Positions 49,935 through 59,296 of a stretch of 64,000 nucleotides of DNA are shown here, piece after piece. The notes under the pieces are model-generated. The model saw only the letters and a list, made by a program, of their open reading frames with translations. It was not told where the DNA came from and did no database searches. Made by a program: the position numbers and the translations under genes. Numbering within the stretch: position 1 is the first letter of the stretch; every line of letters starts with the position of its first letter. Source of the DNA: Clostridiales bacterium (GTDB lineage: Bacteria > Bacillota > Clostridia > Saccharofermentanales > Saccharofermentanaceae); contig JAGAXM010000005.1 of the NCBI GenBank assembly GCA_017940895.1, positions 124,001-188,000 on the forward strand, given 5' to 3'.

Positions 49935-51704
49935 ATGAAGCAGTTGCAATTCGAGTACATAGAAGACGCGTCCTTAAGGCAGGAGCTGAACAGGATTGAC
50001 AGATGGCGGGAGAATCACAGAGTATCCGCCATCCTTTTCCATGTCTTCTCGGATAATCTTGAAGCAGAGAAGATCCGTCATGTATGCAGCATGATCGAAT
50101 TTACTCTTCCTGACAGTCTGTATACCGGCTGTACCACGAGCGGCAACGTTATGGACGGAAGACTTAATAAGTCTCATATTACCGTTACATGCACTATATT
50201 TGATGATCCCGAGTCCAAGGTGGAGGTTATTCAGCTGCCTCTGACTGAGGAGACTGAACCCATGGTCTCACAGAAGATGCAGCTGATCGTATCCGAGCGT
50301 CCGTGGGTGAAGGCAATAGAGATGCTCGTTACGATAAGAGGACTGTCGATGACCAAATTCTGTGAAGATCTGAGCCTTCTGGACGAGAATATCAAGTTAT
50401 TCGGCGGCGGATCGTTCTCGGATGATCTTAATGAAGTTGCTTCATTTGTATACTCGTCGGGAAGCGAGTGCTCCGATCACGCGGTGGTATTCACTCTTAT
50501 GGGCGGCGAGAATCTTCATGTCTATTCCGAATGGGTAACCGGATGGAAGCCTTTGGGAAGAAAGCTTCGTATAACCAAGGCGGATCATGCTATTTTACAG
50601 GAACTCGACAATAAGCCCGCATACGATATCTACTATAAGTATCTGAACATCGCGAACGACGCGGAGTTCTTTAAGCACACATTGGAATTCCCGTTCATGT
50701 ATAAGCATAACGGAATCGATATCTTAAGAGCCCCGACGGCATGTAATGAGGACGGCAGTCTTGTTATGACGGCGGATATAGAAGAAGGTGTCGAGGCCTA
50801 TATGGCTTACGGTGATCCGTGGACCATATTGGAGCAGGTAAATGAGACCGGTGAGAGACTGTCGGTATTCGAGCCTCAGTCGATCTTCCTTTATTCATGC
50901 GCGGCAAGACGTGCATTCTGGGGTGATTCCGGTTCTAACAGAGAGACATCTCCTTTCCAGGATATAGCACCGACATCCGGATTCTATACATCGGGAGAGT
51001 TTATGAGGACCGGTGCGAAGCTTAATCAGCATAATGTAACCCTGCTCGTAGCGGGTCTGCGTGAAGGTCCTATATCGGGAAGTATGCATAACTTTAAGAT
51101 CAAGGATCACAAGCTTGACGGACAGGCGTCTCTTGTAAACCGTCTTGCCAACTTCGTTCAGGCTGCGACGGAAGAACTTGAGCAGACTGTCGAGATGCTT
51201 GAGCTGTCCTCGATAACAGACGGACTTACCAAGCTTTATAACCGTTCGGAGATACAGCATCGTATCACGGCTGCGAATAATAAGTATTCGGAGTCTCCCG
51301 ACAGCGTTAAGGCACCGTCGCTTATCATGCTCGACATTGACGATTTTAAGAAGGTTAACGATACGTTCGGACATCACGAAGGTGACGTTGTAATAAGAAA
51401 GATCTCTGACATTATGAGAGAACAGTGCGCCAAGGTTTCCGAAGATATAAGCATCGGAAGATGGGGCGGAGAGGAGTTCATGATACTCGTTCCTGCGCTT
51501 CCTTTCGAAGATGTGAAGGCTCTGGCAGAGTCCTTGCGCAAGGCTTTCGAGGAGGAGAAGTTTGACGTGTCGGGTTCTCACACGATATCCGTAGGTGTGA
51601 CGACCGCTCTGGCAGGTGAGCACGTCGACGTTTTCTGTATGCGTGTTGATGATGCTCTCTATGAGGCGAAGAAAACGGGCAAGAACCGGATAGTCATCAA
51701 ATAA
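49935..51704 (+). CDS. FIST sensory domain-GGDEF diguanylate cyclase
   Basis: The 589-residue protein has no membrane segment. Residues ~30-220 are a FIST N domain (YTGCTTSGNVMDG, LFGGGSFSDD), ~225-370 a FIST C domain (IFLYSCAARRAFWG, TSGFYTSGEF). A coiled helix (QASLVNRLANFVQAATEELE) leads to the GGDEF domain: SSITDGLTKLYNRSEIQH, IMLDIDDFKKVNDTFGHHEG and active site GRWGGEEFMILVP. It should make c-di-GMP in response to a small ligand bound by FIST, a domain thought to bind amino acids or other small molecules. Full-length and intact. It has a monocistronic setting after the str terminator. Confidence 0.92.
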   Translation: MKQLQFEYIEDASLRQELNRIDRWRENHRVSAILFHVFSDNLEAEKIRHVCSMIEFTLPDSLYTGCTTSGNVMDGRLNKSHITVTCTIFDDPESKVEVIQLPLTEETEPMVSQKMQLIVSERPWVKAIEMLVTIRGLSMTKFCEDLSLLDENIKLFGGGSFSDDLNEVASFVYSSGSECSDHAVVFTLMGGENLHVYSEWVTGWKPLGRKLRITKADHAILQELDNKPAYDIYYKYLNIANDAEFFKHTLEFPFMYKHNGIDILRAPTACNEDGSLVMTADIEEGVEAYMAYGDPWTILEQVNETGERLSVFEPQSIFLYSCAARRAFWGDSGSNRETSPFQDIAPTSGFYTSGEFMRTGAKLNQHNVTLLVAGLREGPISGSMHNFKIKDHKLDGQASLVNRLANFVQAATEELEQTVEMLELSSITDGLTKLYNRSEIQHRITAANNKYSESPDSVKAPSLIMLDIDDFKKVNDTFGHHEGDVVIRKISDIMREQCAKVSEDISIGRWGGEEFMILVPALPFEDVKALAESLRKAFEEEKFDVSGSHTISVGVTTALAGEHVDVFCMRVDDALYEAKKTGKNRIVIK

Positions 51705-51723
51705 TTACCTATTCACACAATAG

Positions 51724-51752
51724 TTTATTACGAAAGAGGTTTGTGTTATTAT
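51724..51752 (+). promoter_or_regulatory. Extended -10 promoter of lysA
   Basis: TTTATT (51724-51729), 17-bp spacer, TATTAT (51747-51752) preceded by TGTGT. The -35 box is weak but the TG element supports use. The gene's ATG is 31 bases downstream, with AGGAAG between. Confidence 0.5.
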
Positions 51753-51783
51753 CCTAGCATTGTTTAATAGGAAGTAATGACAC

Positions 51784-53058
51784 ATGGAGAAGAAACCATT
51801 TGTAACCAAGGAACAGATCGAAGAAATTGTAAAGACTTATCCGACTCCCTTTCATATCTACGATGAGGCGGGGATAAGGAAGAATGCCGAAGCCGTAAAG
51901 GAAGCTTTCGCATGGAATAAAGGCTTCCGTGAGTACTTCGCGGTAAAGGCTACACCTAATCCTTATATAATGAATATCCTTAAGGATTATGATATCGGAT
52001 TCGACTGTTCAAGCGAGGCTGAGCTTGTTTTATCAGGCGCAGTTAAGGCTGACGGCGATCATATCATGTTCTCATCGAACGATACACCTGCGCAGGAGTA
52101 CAAGCTCGCATACGACATGGGTGCGATCATCAATCTTGATGATATTACCCACATCGAGTTCCTTGACGGAATTATCGGAGATAAGTACCCGGAAGTAATG
52201 TCATGCAGATTTAATCCGGGCGGAGTCGTTACGATGAGCAACGGCATTATGGATAATCCCGGGGATGCCAAGTACGGTATGACTGAGGCTCAGCTGTTCG
52301 AAGCATACAGAATGCTTAAGGACAGGGGCGTTAAGAAGTTCGGTATCCACGCTTTCATCATCAGCAATACTCTTACGAATGATTACTATCCTATGCTTGC
52401 AGGACAGCTTTTCGACCTGGTAGTAAGGATCGAGAAGGAAGTCGGCATCAAGTTCGCGTTTGTTAATCTCTCGGGCGGTGTCGGAGTGGATTACAGGCCT
52501 GACCAGACTGCCAATGATATTAAGATAATCGGTGAAGGAGTAAGAAAGAAGTTCGAAGAGATCCTCGTTCCCGCAGGTATGGGTGATGTTGCCATCTATA
52601 CTGAGATGGGAAGATTCATGCTCGCGCCTTACGGTCATCTTATTACGAAGGCTATCCACGAGAAGCATACATATAAGGAATATATCGGCGTTGACGCATG
52701 TGCAGCCAACCTTATGAGACCTGCAATGTACGGCGCTTATCATCACATTACGGTTCTCGGCAAGGAGAATGAGCCCTGTGATCATACATATGATGTAACG
52801 GGTTCACTGTGTGAGAATAATGATAAGTTCGCGATTGACAGACAGCTTCCTAAGATCGACATGGGCGACTATATCGCGATCCATGACACAGGCGCTCACG
52901 GATTCGCGATGGGCTATAACTATAACGGAAGACTTAAGTCAGCAGAGCTTCTGCTTCAGACAGACGGATCCGTTAAACTTATAAGAAGAGCCGAGACTTT
53001 AAGCGATTACTTCAGAACATTCGATTTTTCCGAGTATAAGGGCACTCTTATAAAATGA
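51784..53058 (+). CDS. lysA: Diaminopimelate decarboxylase
   Basis: The 424-residue fold-type III PLP enzyme has the cofactor lysine in YFAVKATPNPYI near residue 54, FDCSSEAELVLSG, the glycine-rich phosphate loop FVNLSGGVGVDYRP, and the EPGR-like motif as TEMGRFMLAPYG. The C-terminal active-site parts VTGSLCENNDKFAIDR and HDTGAHGFAMGYNYNG are also present. It removes CO2 from meso-diaminopimelate to give lysine. The Glu-Met-Gly-Arg variant is normal for this branch. A carboxynorspermidine decarboxylase is less likely. The gene overlaps the downstream YfhO gene by four bases (ATGA), an odd partner for a lysine gene. Confidence 0.88.
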   Translation: MEKKPFVTKEQIEEIVKTYPTPFHIYDEAGIRKNAEAVKEAFAWNKGFREYFAVKATPNPYIMNILKDYDIGFDCSSEAELVLSGAVKADGDHIMFSSNDTPAQEYKLAYDMGAIINLDDITHIEFLDGIIGDKYPEVMSCRFNPGGVVTMSNGIMDNPGDAKYGMTEAQLFEAYRMLKDRGVKKFGIHAFIISNTLTNDYYPMLAGQLFDLVVRIEKEVGIKFAFVNLSGGVGVDYRPDQTANDIKIIGEGVRKKFEEILVPAGMGDVAIYTEMGRFMLAPYGHLITKAIHEKHTYKEYIGVDACAANLMRPAMYGAYHHITVLGKENEPCDHTYDVTGSLCENNDKFAIDRQLPKIDMGDYIAIHDTGAHGFAMGYNYNGRLKSAELLLQTDGSVKLIRRAETLSDYFRTFDFSEYKGTLIK

Positions 53059-55223
53059 GAGCTTTCATCGAAAAGCATAAACTGCTCACTGACATACTCA
53101 TAACGGTACTTTTGTGTGCGGTTATGCTTATCGCGATGGAGATAAGACAACCTTATTTTTTCCTGCAGGATGACAACTGTGACTCGTATGTCTGCCAGTA
53201 TGTCTATTCGCTGCGGTCTGTGAGTCAGGGTGAGTTCCCTTATTATAATTTCCATCAGTTCGGAGGAATGAGGTACCTTGATAAAGGTCAGACCGGTCAG
53301 CTGAACATATTCGTTTATATTGCCGGTGCATTGAGTGAATTATTCTTAGGTCACATCGGCGGTGTTTTGGATTTTACAGCGGCGATATATATTGTTTTGG
53401 CTGCCGTAGGAATGATGCTTCTTTTGCAAAAGAGATTCAAAACAGGAAGAATCGTATCGATAATAGGTGCCATAGGATGGGGATTTAACTCATTTTCGAT
53501 CTATTGCGGCAGCAATTGGCTGATAGCGATCATTCTCGGAGGGTGTTTGCCCTGGATCATTCTTGCAACCGGGTATCTTATTGAGAATGACGGAATCAAG
53601 GCCGTTATCCTGGCAGCGATTCCCAAGGTGTTTCTGTTTTACGGCGGACATCCTCAGTACTTCATCTATGCAATAGTATTTGATTATCTGTTTGCGGTAA
53701 CTTACATATTCCTCTTTTCCCCTAAAGGAGAGAGACTTAAAGCGCAAGGCAAGTTTTTGTTAAAGTACTTTATCAGCGGTCTTCTTGTTTTGTTGTGGAG
53801 TCTGCCGCTTCTGATGCCGATGTTTGACATGATGAGAAATTCGGTTGACCGCTCGGCATCTTTCGATTGGGAGAGTTTTTCAGATCGAAGATTCCAGCTT
53901 ATGGATCTTGTGCTCGGACTTATATCACCATTCCTGCAGTATGATGTTACCGGAGTAATGGAAATTGACGGTTTTGAGGTAGCGGTTGTCGATTGTTTGA
54001 TCGCGATACAGAAGAATATGTGTCATATAGGCTACATATTGTTTATCGCTGCCCTTATCGGATTGGTACATCTTGTTTTCGATAGACATAATAATTCAAG
54101 CAAGAAGACAATTGTGAGAAAGAGGCAGATGATCGCATTGATACCGCCGGCTTTGATCGCATTGTTCTGGGCAGGCACACTTTGGTTTAACAGGTTCATA
54201 TACCTTATACCTGTATTAAACAGGTTCAGATACCCGTTTAAACTGATGCAGTATTTTATCTTCTTTTTGGTGACATTCGCGAGCCTTGCACTTGACTGGT
54301 TTATCGGAAAGAAAAAGAACAATACTTTATTATCTGTGCTGCTGGTTTTTGTACAGATTATCAACCTTGTCGGACTGTATATGTTGATCCCGGTCAGATT
54401 CTTTGTTGTATATACGAACAGCAAAGTTCCGTATGAAGAGCCGTGGTTAGAAGATTTGAGAGACTGCAGATATGTAACGGTACTGGATTGTGCCGATTCC
54501 CTTGTTACAGATCAAATAGACGAGAACGGTAATATTACTCCGTTAAGAATTCCTCGCGATACAGTCGCATTGTTGACACACAACTATGCAACTTATTTCG
54601 ATATTGATGATATGAGCGGCTATGAGATCCTTAACAGTAAAGAAACAAATACTGCCAACAAACATATGCTGGTATATATAGAAGATGTAAGCGGAAGCAT
54701 AGGAGATGTCTATGCCGGTATGGTCGAAGAGATGAGAGACCGTGCCGTGTCTTTATATGTTACTGTTCCCGAGAATGCGGATTACGTTGAAAGCTGTCTT
54801 GCTCCTTACGGTATCACCAGATGGAGGGAAGATGACAACAGAGTTATCTTCTATGATTCCGAAGCAGAGCCCCGTGCATACTATTCCGATGCGTCCGAAG
54901 ACTTCGGTGAAGTGAACCTTGATGTACATGTTAATTATCTTGAAGTAACTGTTCCCGAGGGATTCGAGGGAGGAAGCGTTACCGTTAATTTCATTCATGA
55001 CAGGGGATTTATCGCGACTGTTGACGGACAGGAAGTGCCGATCACGGACTGCGGTAATTATTCCGATATGATCGTAAGTGATGTGCCGGCCGGTGCCCAC
55101 ACTGTAGTATTCAAATTCACGGATAATTCATTCAGAAACAGTCTCATAATTACTTCTGCTTTAACGGCTCTTCTCGCTGTTGGAATACTTATCGGCAAGA
55201 AGGTAAAAACCAAAGAAAATTGA
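53055..55223 (+). CDS. YfhO family membrane protein (second copy, shorter)
   Basis: The 722-residue protein starts with helix ~10-29 (LLTDILITVLLCAVMLIAM), followed by an Asp-rich loop (FFLQDDNCDSYVCQYVYSL) in place of the family's usual DxxxQ region, and 10-12 further helices to about 440. An extracytoplasmic domain of ~230 residues (ending VVFKFTDNSFRNS) and a last helix near 695-713 complete the GT-C/YfhO layout. It is about 150 residues shorter than the copy at 7822-10437 and only distantly alike, so it is not a recent duplicate. It is translationally coupled to lysA by an ATGA overlap. Base composition is lower in GC than neighbours. A role in glycosylating envelope polymers is likely by family. 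Confidence 0.75.
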   Translation: MRAFIEKHKLLTDILITVLLCAVMLIAMEIRQPYFFLQDDNCDSYVCQYVYSLRSVSQGEFPYYNFHQFGGMRYLDKGQTGQLNIFVYIAGALSELFLGHIGGVLDFTAAIYIVLAAVGMMLLLQKRFKTGRIVSIIGAIGWGFNSFSIYCGSNWLIAIILGGCLPWIILATGYLIENDGIKAVILAAIPKVFLFYGGHPQYFIYAIVFDYLFAVTYIFLFSPKGERLKAQGKFLLKYFISGLLVLLWSLPLLMPMFDMMRNSVDRSASFDWESFSDRRFQLMDLVLGLISPFLQYDVTGVMEIDGFEVAVVDCLIAIQKNMCHIGYILFIAALIGLVHLVFDRHNNSSKKTIVRKRQMIALIPPALIALFWAGTLWFNRFIYLIPVLNRFRYPFKLMQYFIFFLVTFASLALDWFIGKKKNNTLLSVLLVFVQIINLVGLYMLIPVRFFVVYTNSKVPYEEPWLEDLRDCRYVTVLDCADSLVTDQIDENGNITPLRIPRDTVALLTHNYATYFDIDDMSGYEILNSKETNTANKHMLVYIEDVSGSIGDVYAGMVEEMRDRAVSLYVTVPENADYVESCLAPYGITRWREDDNRVIFYDSEAEPRAYYSDASEDFGEVNLDVHVNYLEVTVPEGFEGGSVTVNFIHDRGFIATVDGQEVPITDCGNYSDMIVSDVPAGAHTVVFKFTDNSFRNSLIITSALTALLAVGILIGKKVKTKEN

Positions 55224-55235
55224 GTTAAGAAATAC

Positions 55236-55264
55236 TTTACACCGGGTTCAATACAATATATAAT
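55236..55264 (+). promoter_or_regulatory. Promoter of the puuR-like/potABCD operon
   Basis: TTTACA (55236-55241), 17-bp spacer, TATAAT (55259-55264). AACTTCAAGTT (55295-55305), an 11-bp palindrome downstream of the start point, is a candidate operator for the XRE-cupin regulator encoded first in the operon. Confidence 0.75.
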
Positions 55265-55318
55265 CCATTCTGTTTCAAAAGTTTACTATAACTGAACTTC
55301 AAGTTAAGAGGAGCGGTA

Positions 55319-55858
55319 ATGGAGATCGGTCAGAAGATCAGGTTTTTACGACAGCAGAATAACCTCACGCAGGAAGAGCTCGGCGACAGATGTGAACTGT
55401 CCAAGGGCTTTATCTCGATGCTCGAGAATGACAACACTTCACCTTCGATTGCAACGCTTAAGGACATACTTGAGGCGCTCGGCACCAATCTTGCGGATTT
55501 CTTTGCAGACGAGGAGCAGGAAAAGGTTGTTTTCGGCGGGGACGATTACGCCGTAAAAGAGGACGCAGAGCTTAAGAACAACATCTGCTGGCTCATCCCG
55601 AACGCACAGAAGAACGAGATGGAGCCGATCCTTGTAACGATAGAGCCTGACGGCAGAACGTATCCCGATAATCCTCACGAAGGCGAGGAGATCGGATATG
55701 TCCTCGACGGTTCCGTTATGATCCACATAGGAAAGAATATGTATCAGGCGAAGAAGGGCGAGAGTTTTCTTATCAGGCCCGACAGACCTCACTATATCTC
55801 GAATGAAGGCAAGAAAACGGCGAAGATCCTCTGGATCTCCACTCCGCCGAGTTTCTGA
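55319..55858 (+). CDS. XRE-cupin transcriptional regulator of the polyamine operon
   Basis: The 179-residue protein has an HTH at 1-62 (LRQQNNLTQEELGDRCELSK, then FISMLENDNTSPSIATLKDI) and a cupin_2 domain at ~110-178 (HEGEEIGYVLDGSVMIHIG, FLIRPDRPHYISNEG). This PuuR-like layout is typical of regulators encoded in front of potABCD genes; the cupin is believed to bind the polyamine. AGAGGAG precedes the ATG. Its stop overlaps the first possible potA start (TGATG), so all five genes form one message. Likely an autoregulated sensor of spermidine or putrescine. Confidence 0.92.
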   Translation: MEIGQKIRFLRQQNNLTQEELGDRCELSKGFISMLENDNTSPSIATLKDILEALGTNLADFFADEEQEKVVFGGDDYAVKEDAELKNNICWLIPNAQKNEMEPILVTIEPDGRTYPDNPHEGEEIGYVLDGSVMIHIGKNMYQAKKGESFLIRPDRPHYISNEGKKTAKILWISTPPSF

Positions 55859-55869
55859 TGGAGGAAGAT

Positions 55870-57054
55870 ATGAGCGATAACGAAGAGAAAAAGGTTTATG
55901 CAGGACAGCTGCTGCCGGATGATAAGGGAATGGAGCATATCATCGAGCTCAAGGACGTAAACAAGAGTTACGACGGTAACCAGGTCCTTCATGACATTAC
56001 TTTCTTTATCAGAAACAATGAGTTTATTACGCTCTTGGGTCCCTCGGGATGCGGAAAGTCAACGACACTCCGTATCATCGCGGGCTTCGAGACCGCAGAT
56101 TCCGGTATCGTTAACTTCGAAGGCTCCGATCTTCTTAAGGTGCCTGCGCATAAGAGACATATCAACACCGTTTTCCAAAGATATGCGCTGTTCCCGCACC
56201 TCAATGTGTTCGATAACGTCGCGTTCGGTCTGCATCTGCAGAAGGTTCCCGCGAAGGAAGTCGAGGAGCGCGTAAACAAGGCGCTTCACACTGTGGGTCT
56301 CGACGGCTTCGGCAACAGATACATCGACCAGATCTCAGGCGGACAGATGCAGAGAGTCGCCATCGCGAGAGCCATTATCTTGAAGCCCCGCGTGCTCCTA
56401 CTTGATGAGCCTCTGGGAGCGCTCGATCTTAAGATGAGAAAAGAGATGCAGATCGAATTGAAGCAGATGCAAAGAGAGCTCGGTATCACATTCGTATATG
56501 TAACACATGATCAGGAAGAGGCCCTGACGATGTCCGATACGATCATCGTAATGAAGGACGGATACATCCAGCAGATCGGCACACCGATCGATATTTATAA
56601 CGAGCCTAAGAACGCTTATGTAGCGGACTTTATCGGCGAGTCGAACATCATCCCCGGTACCATGACCAAGGATCATGAGGTCACATTCGCCGGCAAGAAG
56701 TTCGAGTGCGTTGACCCGCTGTTCCCCGAGATGAAGGAGGGTGCCGTTAACGACGTTGACGTTGTTGTCCGTCCCGAGGATATCTACATCAAGGAAGAGG
56801 ACGACGCTTACGTTAACGGTACGGTCGAGAGCATCGTATTCAAGGGCGTTCACTACGAGATCATCGTAAAGGGTGACACGGGAATCGAGTGGATGATCCA
56901 GGACGTCGATCCCGTTGAGGTAGGTAAGAGAGTAGGTCTTACGGTCGATCCCGATGACATTCAGATCATGAGAAAGTCAAGATTCTCACCTGCACCCGGA
57001 AGCTACGGCGTAAGGGGAGTAAAGGATGACGACATTACAGAGGAGAAGGCATGA
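55870..57054 (+). CDS. potA: Spermidine/putrescine ABC transporter ATPase PotA
   Basis: GGAGG at 55860-55864 favours the ATG at 55870 (MSDNEEKKVYAG, 394 residues) over the one at 55858. Walker A is GPSGCGKSTT, signature SGGQMQRVAIARAI, Walker B VLLLDEPLGALD, switch VTHDQEEALTMSD. The C-terminal TOBE domain (YVADFIGESNIIPGTM to about 365) binds regulators in MalK-type ATPases. It drives polyamine import. It is coupled to potB by an ATGA overlap. Confidence 0.96.
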   Translation: MSDNEEKKVYAGQLLPDDKGMEHIIELKDVNKSYDGNQVLHDITFFIRNNEFITLLGPSGCGKSTTLRIIAGFETADSGIVNFEGSDLLKVPAHKRHINTVFQRYALFPHLNVFDNVAFGLHLQKVPAKEVEERVNKALHTVGLDGFGNRYIDQISGGQMQRVAIARAIILKPRVLLLDEPLGALDLKMRKEMQIELKQMQRELGITFVYVTHDQEEALTMSDTIIVMKDGYIQQIGTPIDIYNEPKNAYVADFIGESNIIPGTMTKDHEVTFAGKKFECVDPLFPEMKEGAVNDVDVVVRPEDIYIKEEDDAYVNGTVESIVFKGVHYEIIVKGDTGIEWMIQDVDPVEVGKRVGLTVDPDDIQIMRKSRFSPAPGSYGVRGVKDDDITEEKA

Positions 57055-58487
57055 GCGATATCAGATCAAGATTTAAGCTGATGCCCCTTCACGGCATCGT
57101 CATGTGTATAGCAGCGACACTCTCGTTCGTGTCGGTGTTTATTCCCATGTTCGAGCTGTTCGTTCAGTACAAGAGGGAGAGAGTATTCTCATTGTTCTCC
57201 ATGATAATGAATCCCCGTGTGTACGTGCAGCTTCGTGACGGTACCGTCGACCTCGATTTCAGAGGCTTCGGCGGGCTGATGTTCACATTGACACTCGTAG
57301 TCGCGGTGGCGGCATTAACGCTGTCCCTCGGCTTCCAGCTTTATTCGAATACAAGAAAGTCCAAAAGGCTCGGCTGCCTTACGGTAATGATCCTTTTCGC
57401 GATGAGGCTCGCGCTTCACGTCGTAACTTTAAACAAGCTCGTAACTCCCGAGATGATCGAGGCTAACGGTCTTACACCGCAGCGCCTGTATGCAGTTCAG
57501 TCGCTCGTGGGAAACATCTTGTGCGTGGTGCTTTTCCTCGGTATCGCGGCATCAATCTACGGCGCACTCGGTCTTACCATGAACATGAAGCTTCTGTCCT
57601 ATCCTTACATCGCATGGGTAGTGATCTTCACGATACTTCCTCTCGTACTGATCCTGTTCAGCGCTTTCTTCGCGAAAACATCGGGCGGCTATGAATTCAA
57701 CCTCGACGGATTCAAGACGCTGTTCGAGAACAAGACCGTTACGGCTGAATTCTACGGTGTGAGGGTCACGCTTCAGGAGTACTTCTCGGTATTCCTGCGA
57801 AGCCTCGACTATGCGCTGTGGACGACGATCGGCTGCCTTGTATTGGGCTACCCTCTCGCATATATCCTGCAGGCGCGTTCCAAGAGACTTCATAAGACTT
57901 CGAGCAAGCTCCTTCTTCTGTTCGTGCTTCCGACGTGGATGAACACGATGCTTCGTACATATGCATGGAGAGCTTTCTTCTCACAGACGGGAATCTTAAA
58001 TACATTTCTCATTAACGTCTGCGGAAGGGCAGAACCCATACTGTTCCTGAAGGACCCCATGTGGTCGGATATCATCACGAAGTTCGTTCTCGTTAACGAC
58101 TTCCTGCCGTTCATGCTTCTGCCGATCTACTCCGTTCTCGTTAAGATCGACGAGAGCTTGGGGCAGGCTGCTGCAGACCTCGGTGCGAACCGCGTGCAGA
58201 CATTTACAAAAGTAATCTTCCCGCTGTCACTGCCGGGTGTTATCTCCGGAATACAGATGGTATTCATGCCGTCCATGACGTTCTACATGATCCCCGATAT
58301 CATTACCGAGGGATCCAAGACTACTATCGGTAATACGGTACAGTCGTTCATCTTAAATGAGAGCCCGACATTCCAGCAGGCAGGTAATGTTCTGTCGCTG
58401 ATACTTCTGATATTCGTTCTCATAACGATGAGACTTCTTCGTAATCAGGACAAGGAAGCGTCCGGAAGCGGAGGTATGGTATTGTGA
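57051..58487 (+). CDS. potB: Spermidine/putrescine permease PotB with an extra N-terminal membrane domain
   Basis: At 478 residues it is much longer than normal PotB (about 275-290). Residues 1-~180 add four hydrophobic segments (GIVMCIAATLSFVSVFIPMF, MFTLTLVVAVAALTLSLGFQ, LTVMILFAMRLALHVV, LVGNILCVVLFLGIAASIYG) that have no counterpart in the family. The permease proper starts near 190 (LLSYPYIAWVVIFTILPLVL) and has the EAA-type coupling loop QAAADLGANRVQTFTKVIFP near 378-397. The fused part could be an extra subunit or regulatory domain. Overlaps with potA and potC (ATGA, GTGA) are intact, and there is no frame break, so the fusion is real and translated. Confidence 0.92.
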   Translation: MSDIRSRFKLMPLHGIVMCIAATLSFVSVFIPMFELFVQYKRERVFSLFSMIMNPRVYVQLRDGTVDLDFRGFGGLMFTLTLVVAVAALTLSLGFQLYSNTRKSKRLGCLTVMILFAMRLALHVVTLNKLVTPEMIEANGLTPQRLYAVQSLVGNILCVVLFLGIAASIYGALGLTMNMKLLSYPYIAWVVIFTILPLVLILFSAFFAKTSGGYEFNLDGFKTLFENKTVTAEFYGVRVTLQEYFSVFLRSLDYALWTTIGCLVLGYPLAYILQARSKRLHKTSSKLLLLFVLPTWMNTMLRTYAWRAFFSQTGILNTFLINVCGRAEPILFLKDPMWSDIITKFVLVNDFLPFMLLPIYSVLVKIDESLGQAAADLGANRVQTFTKVIFPLSLPGVISGIQMVFMPSMTFYMIPDIITEGSKTTIGNTVQSFILNESPTFQQAGNVLSLILLIFVLITMRLLRNQDKEASGSGGMVL

Positions 58488-59296
58488 GATTCTTACGTAA
58501 GCTTGTACCCGATATCTATATCGGTCTGATAATCGTATTCTTATATCTGCCGATCGCGCTTCTGATCTTCTATTCGTTCAACAGCGTTCCGAAGTCGTTC
58601 ATCTGGGGCGGATTTACACTCAATAACTACACGAGCCTGTTCTCCGGAAGTGACGGCGGAGAGCTTCTCGAGTCTTTGCTCGAGACTCTGAAGATCGCTG
58701 CGATCGCATCTGTCGTGTCTACTGTCTTCGGCGTTATCAGCTGCCTCGGAATGGTATATCTTCCCAAGAAGTTCCAGAACGTTCTTATGAATGTAACTTA
58801 CATCCCGAACGTAATGCCTGAGCTTGTTATCGGTATCTCGTTCATGCTCCTGTTCTCCTTCTTGGGAGTTCAGAAGGGAGAGTTCACCCTGATCTGCGCG
58901 CACATCGCATTCTGCGTGCCGTTCGCGATCCTCTCGATCGATCCCAAGATCCGCCAGCTCGACAAGAATCTGTCGGAGGCTGCGATGGACTTGGGCGCCA
59001 CGAGGTTTCAGACCTTAAGACTTGTCATCATTCCCGAGATCATGCCTGGTATCCTGTCCGCTCTGATGCTGACATTCACCCTCTCGGTAGATGACTATCT
59101 CATAAGTAACTTCAACGTTAACTCTTCGGTTCAGACACTGCCCATGAAGATCTACTCTATGGCCAAGTTCGGAGTTAACCCGAAGATGAATGCGTTGACG
59201 ACTATCCTGTTCGTAGCAGTATTCCTGCTTCTGATCGCATCCAATTTCTCCCGCATCAAGGGAGCAAAAGATAAAAACGGAGGAATGAAGAAATGA
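58484..59296 (+). CDS. potC: Spermidine/putrescine permease PotC
   Basis: The 270-residue permease begins at a GTG overlapping the potB stop (GTGA). Six helices and the EAA loop EAAMDLGATRFQTLRLVIIP near 166-185 identify the second membrane subunit of the importer. Normal length for the family. The start and stop overlap neighbours by four bases on both sides, which keeps the subunits in equal amounts. Confidence 0.95.
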   Translation: MRFLRKLVPDIYIGLIIVFLYLPIALLIFYSFNSVPKSFIWGGFTLNNYTSLFSGSDGGELLESLLETLKIAAIASVVSTVFGVISCLGMVYLPKKFQNVLMNVTYIPNVMPELVIGISFMLLFSFLGVQKGEFTLICAHIAFCVPFAILSIDPKIRQLDKNLSEAAMDLGATRFQTLRLVIIPEIMPGILSALMLTFTLSVDDYLISNFNVNSSVQTLPMKIYSMAKFGVNPKMNALTTILFVAVFLLLIASNFSRIKGAKDKNGGMKK

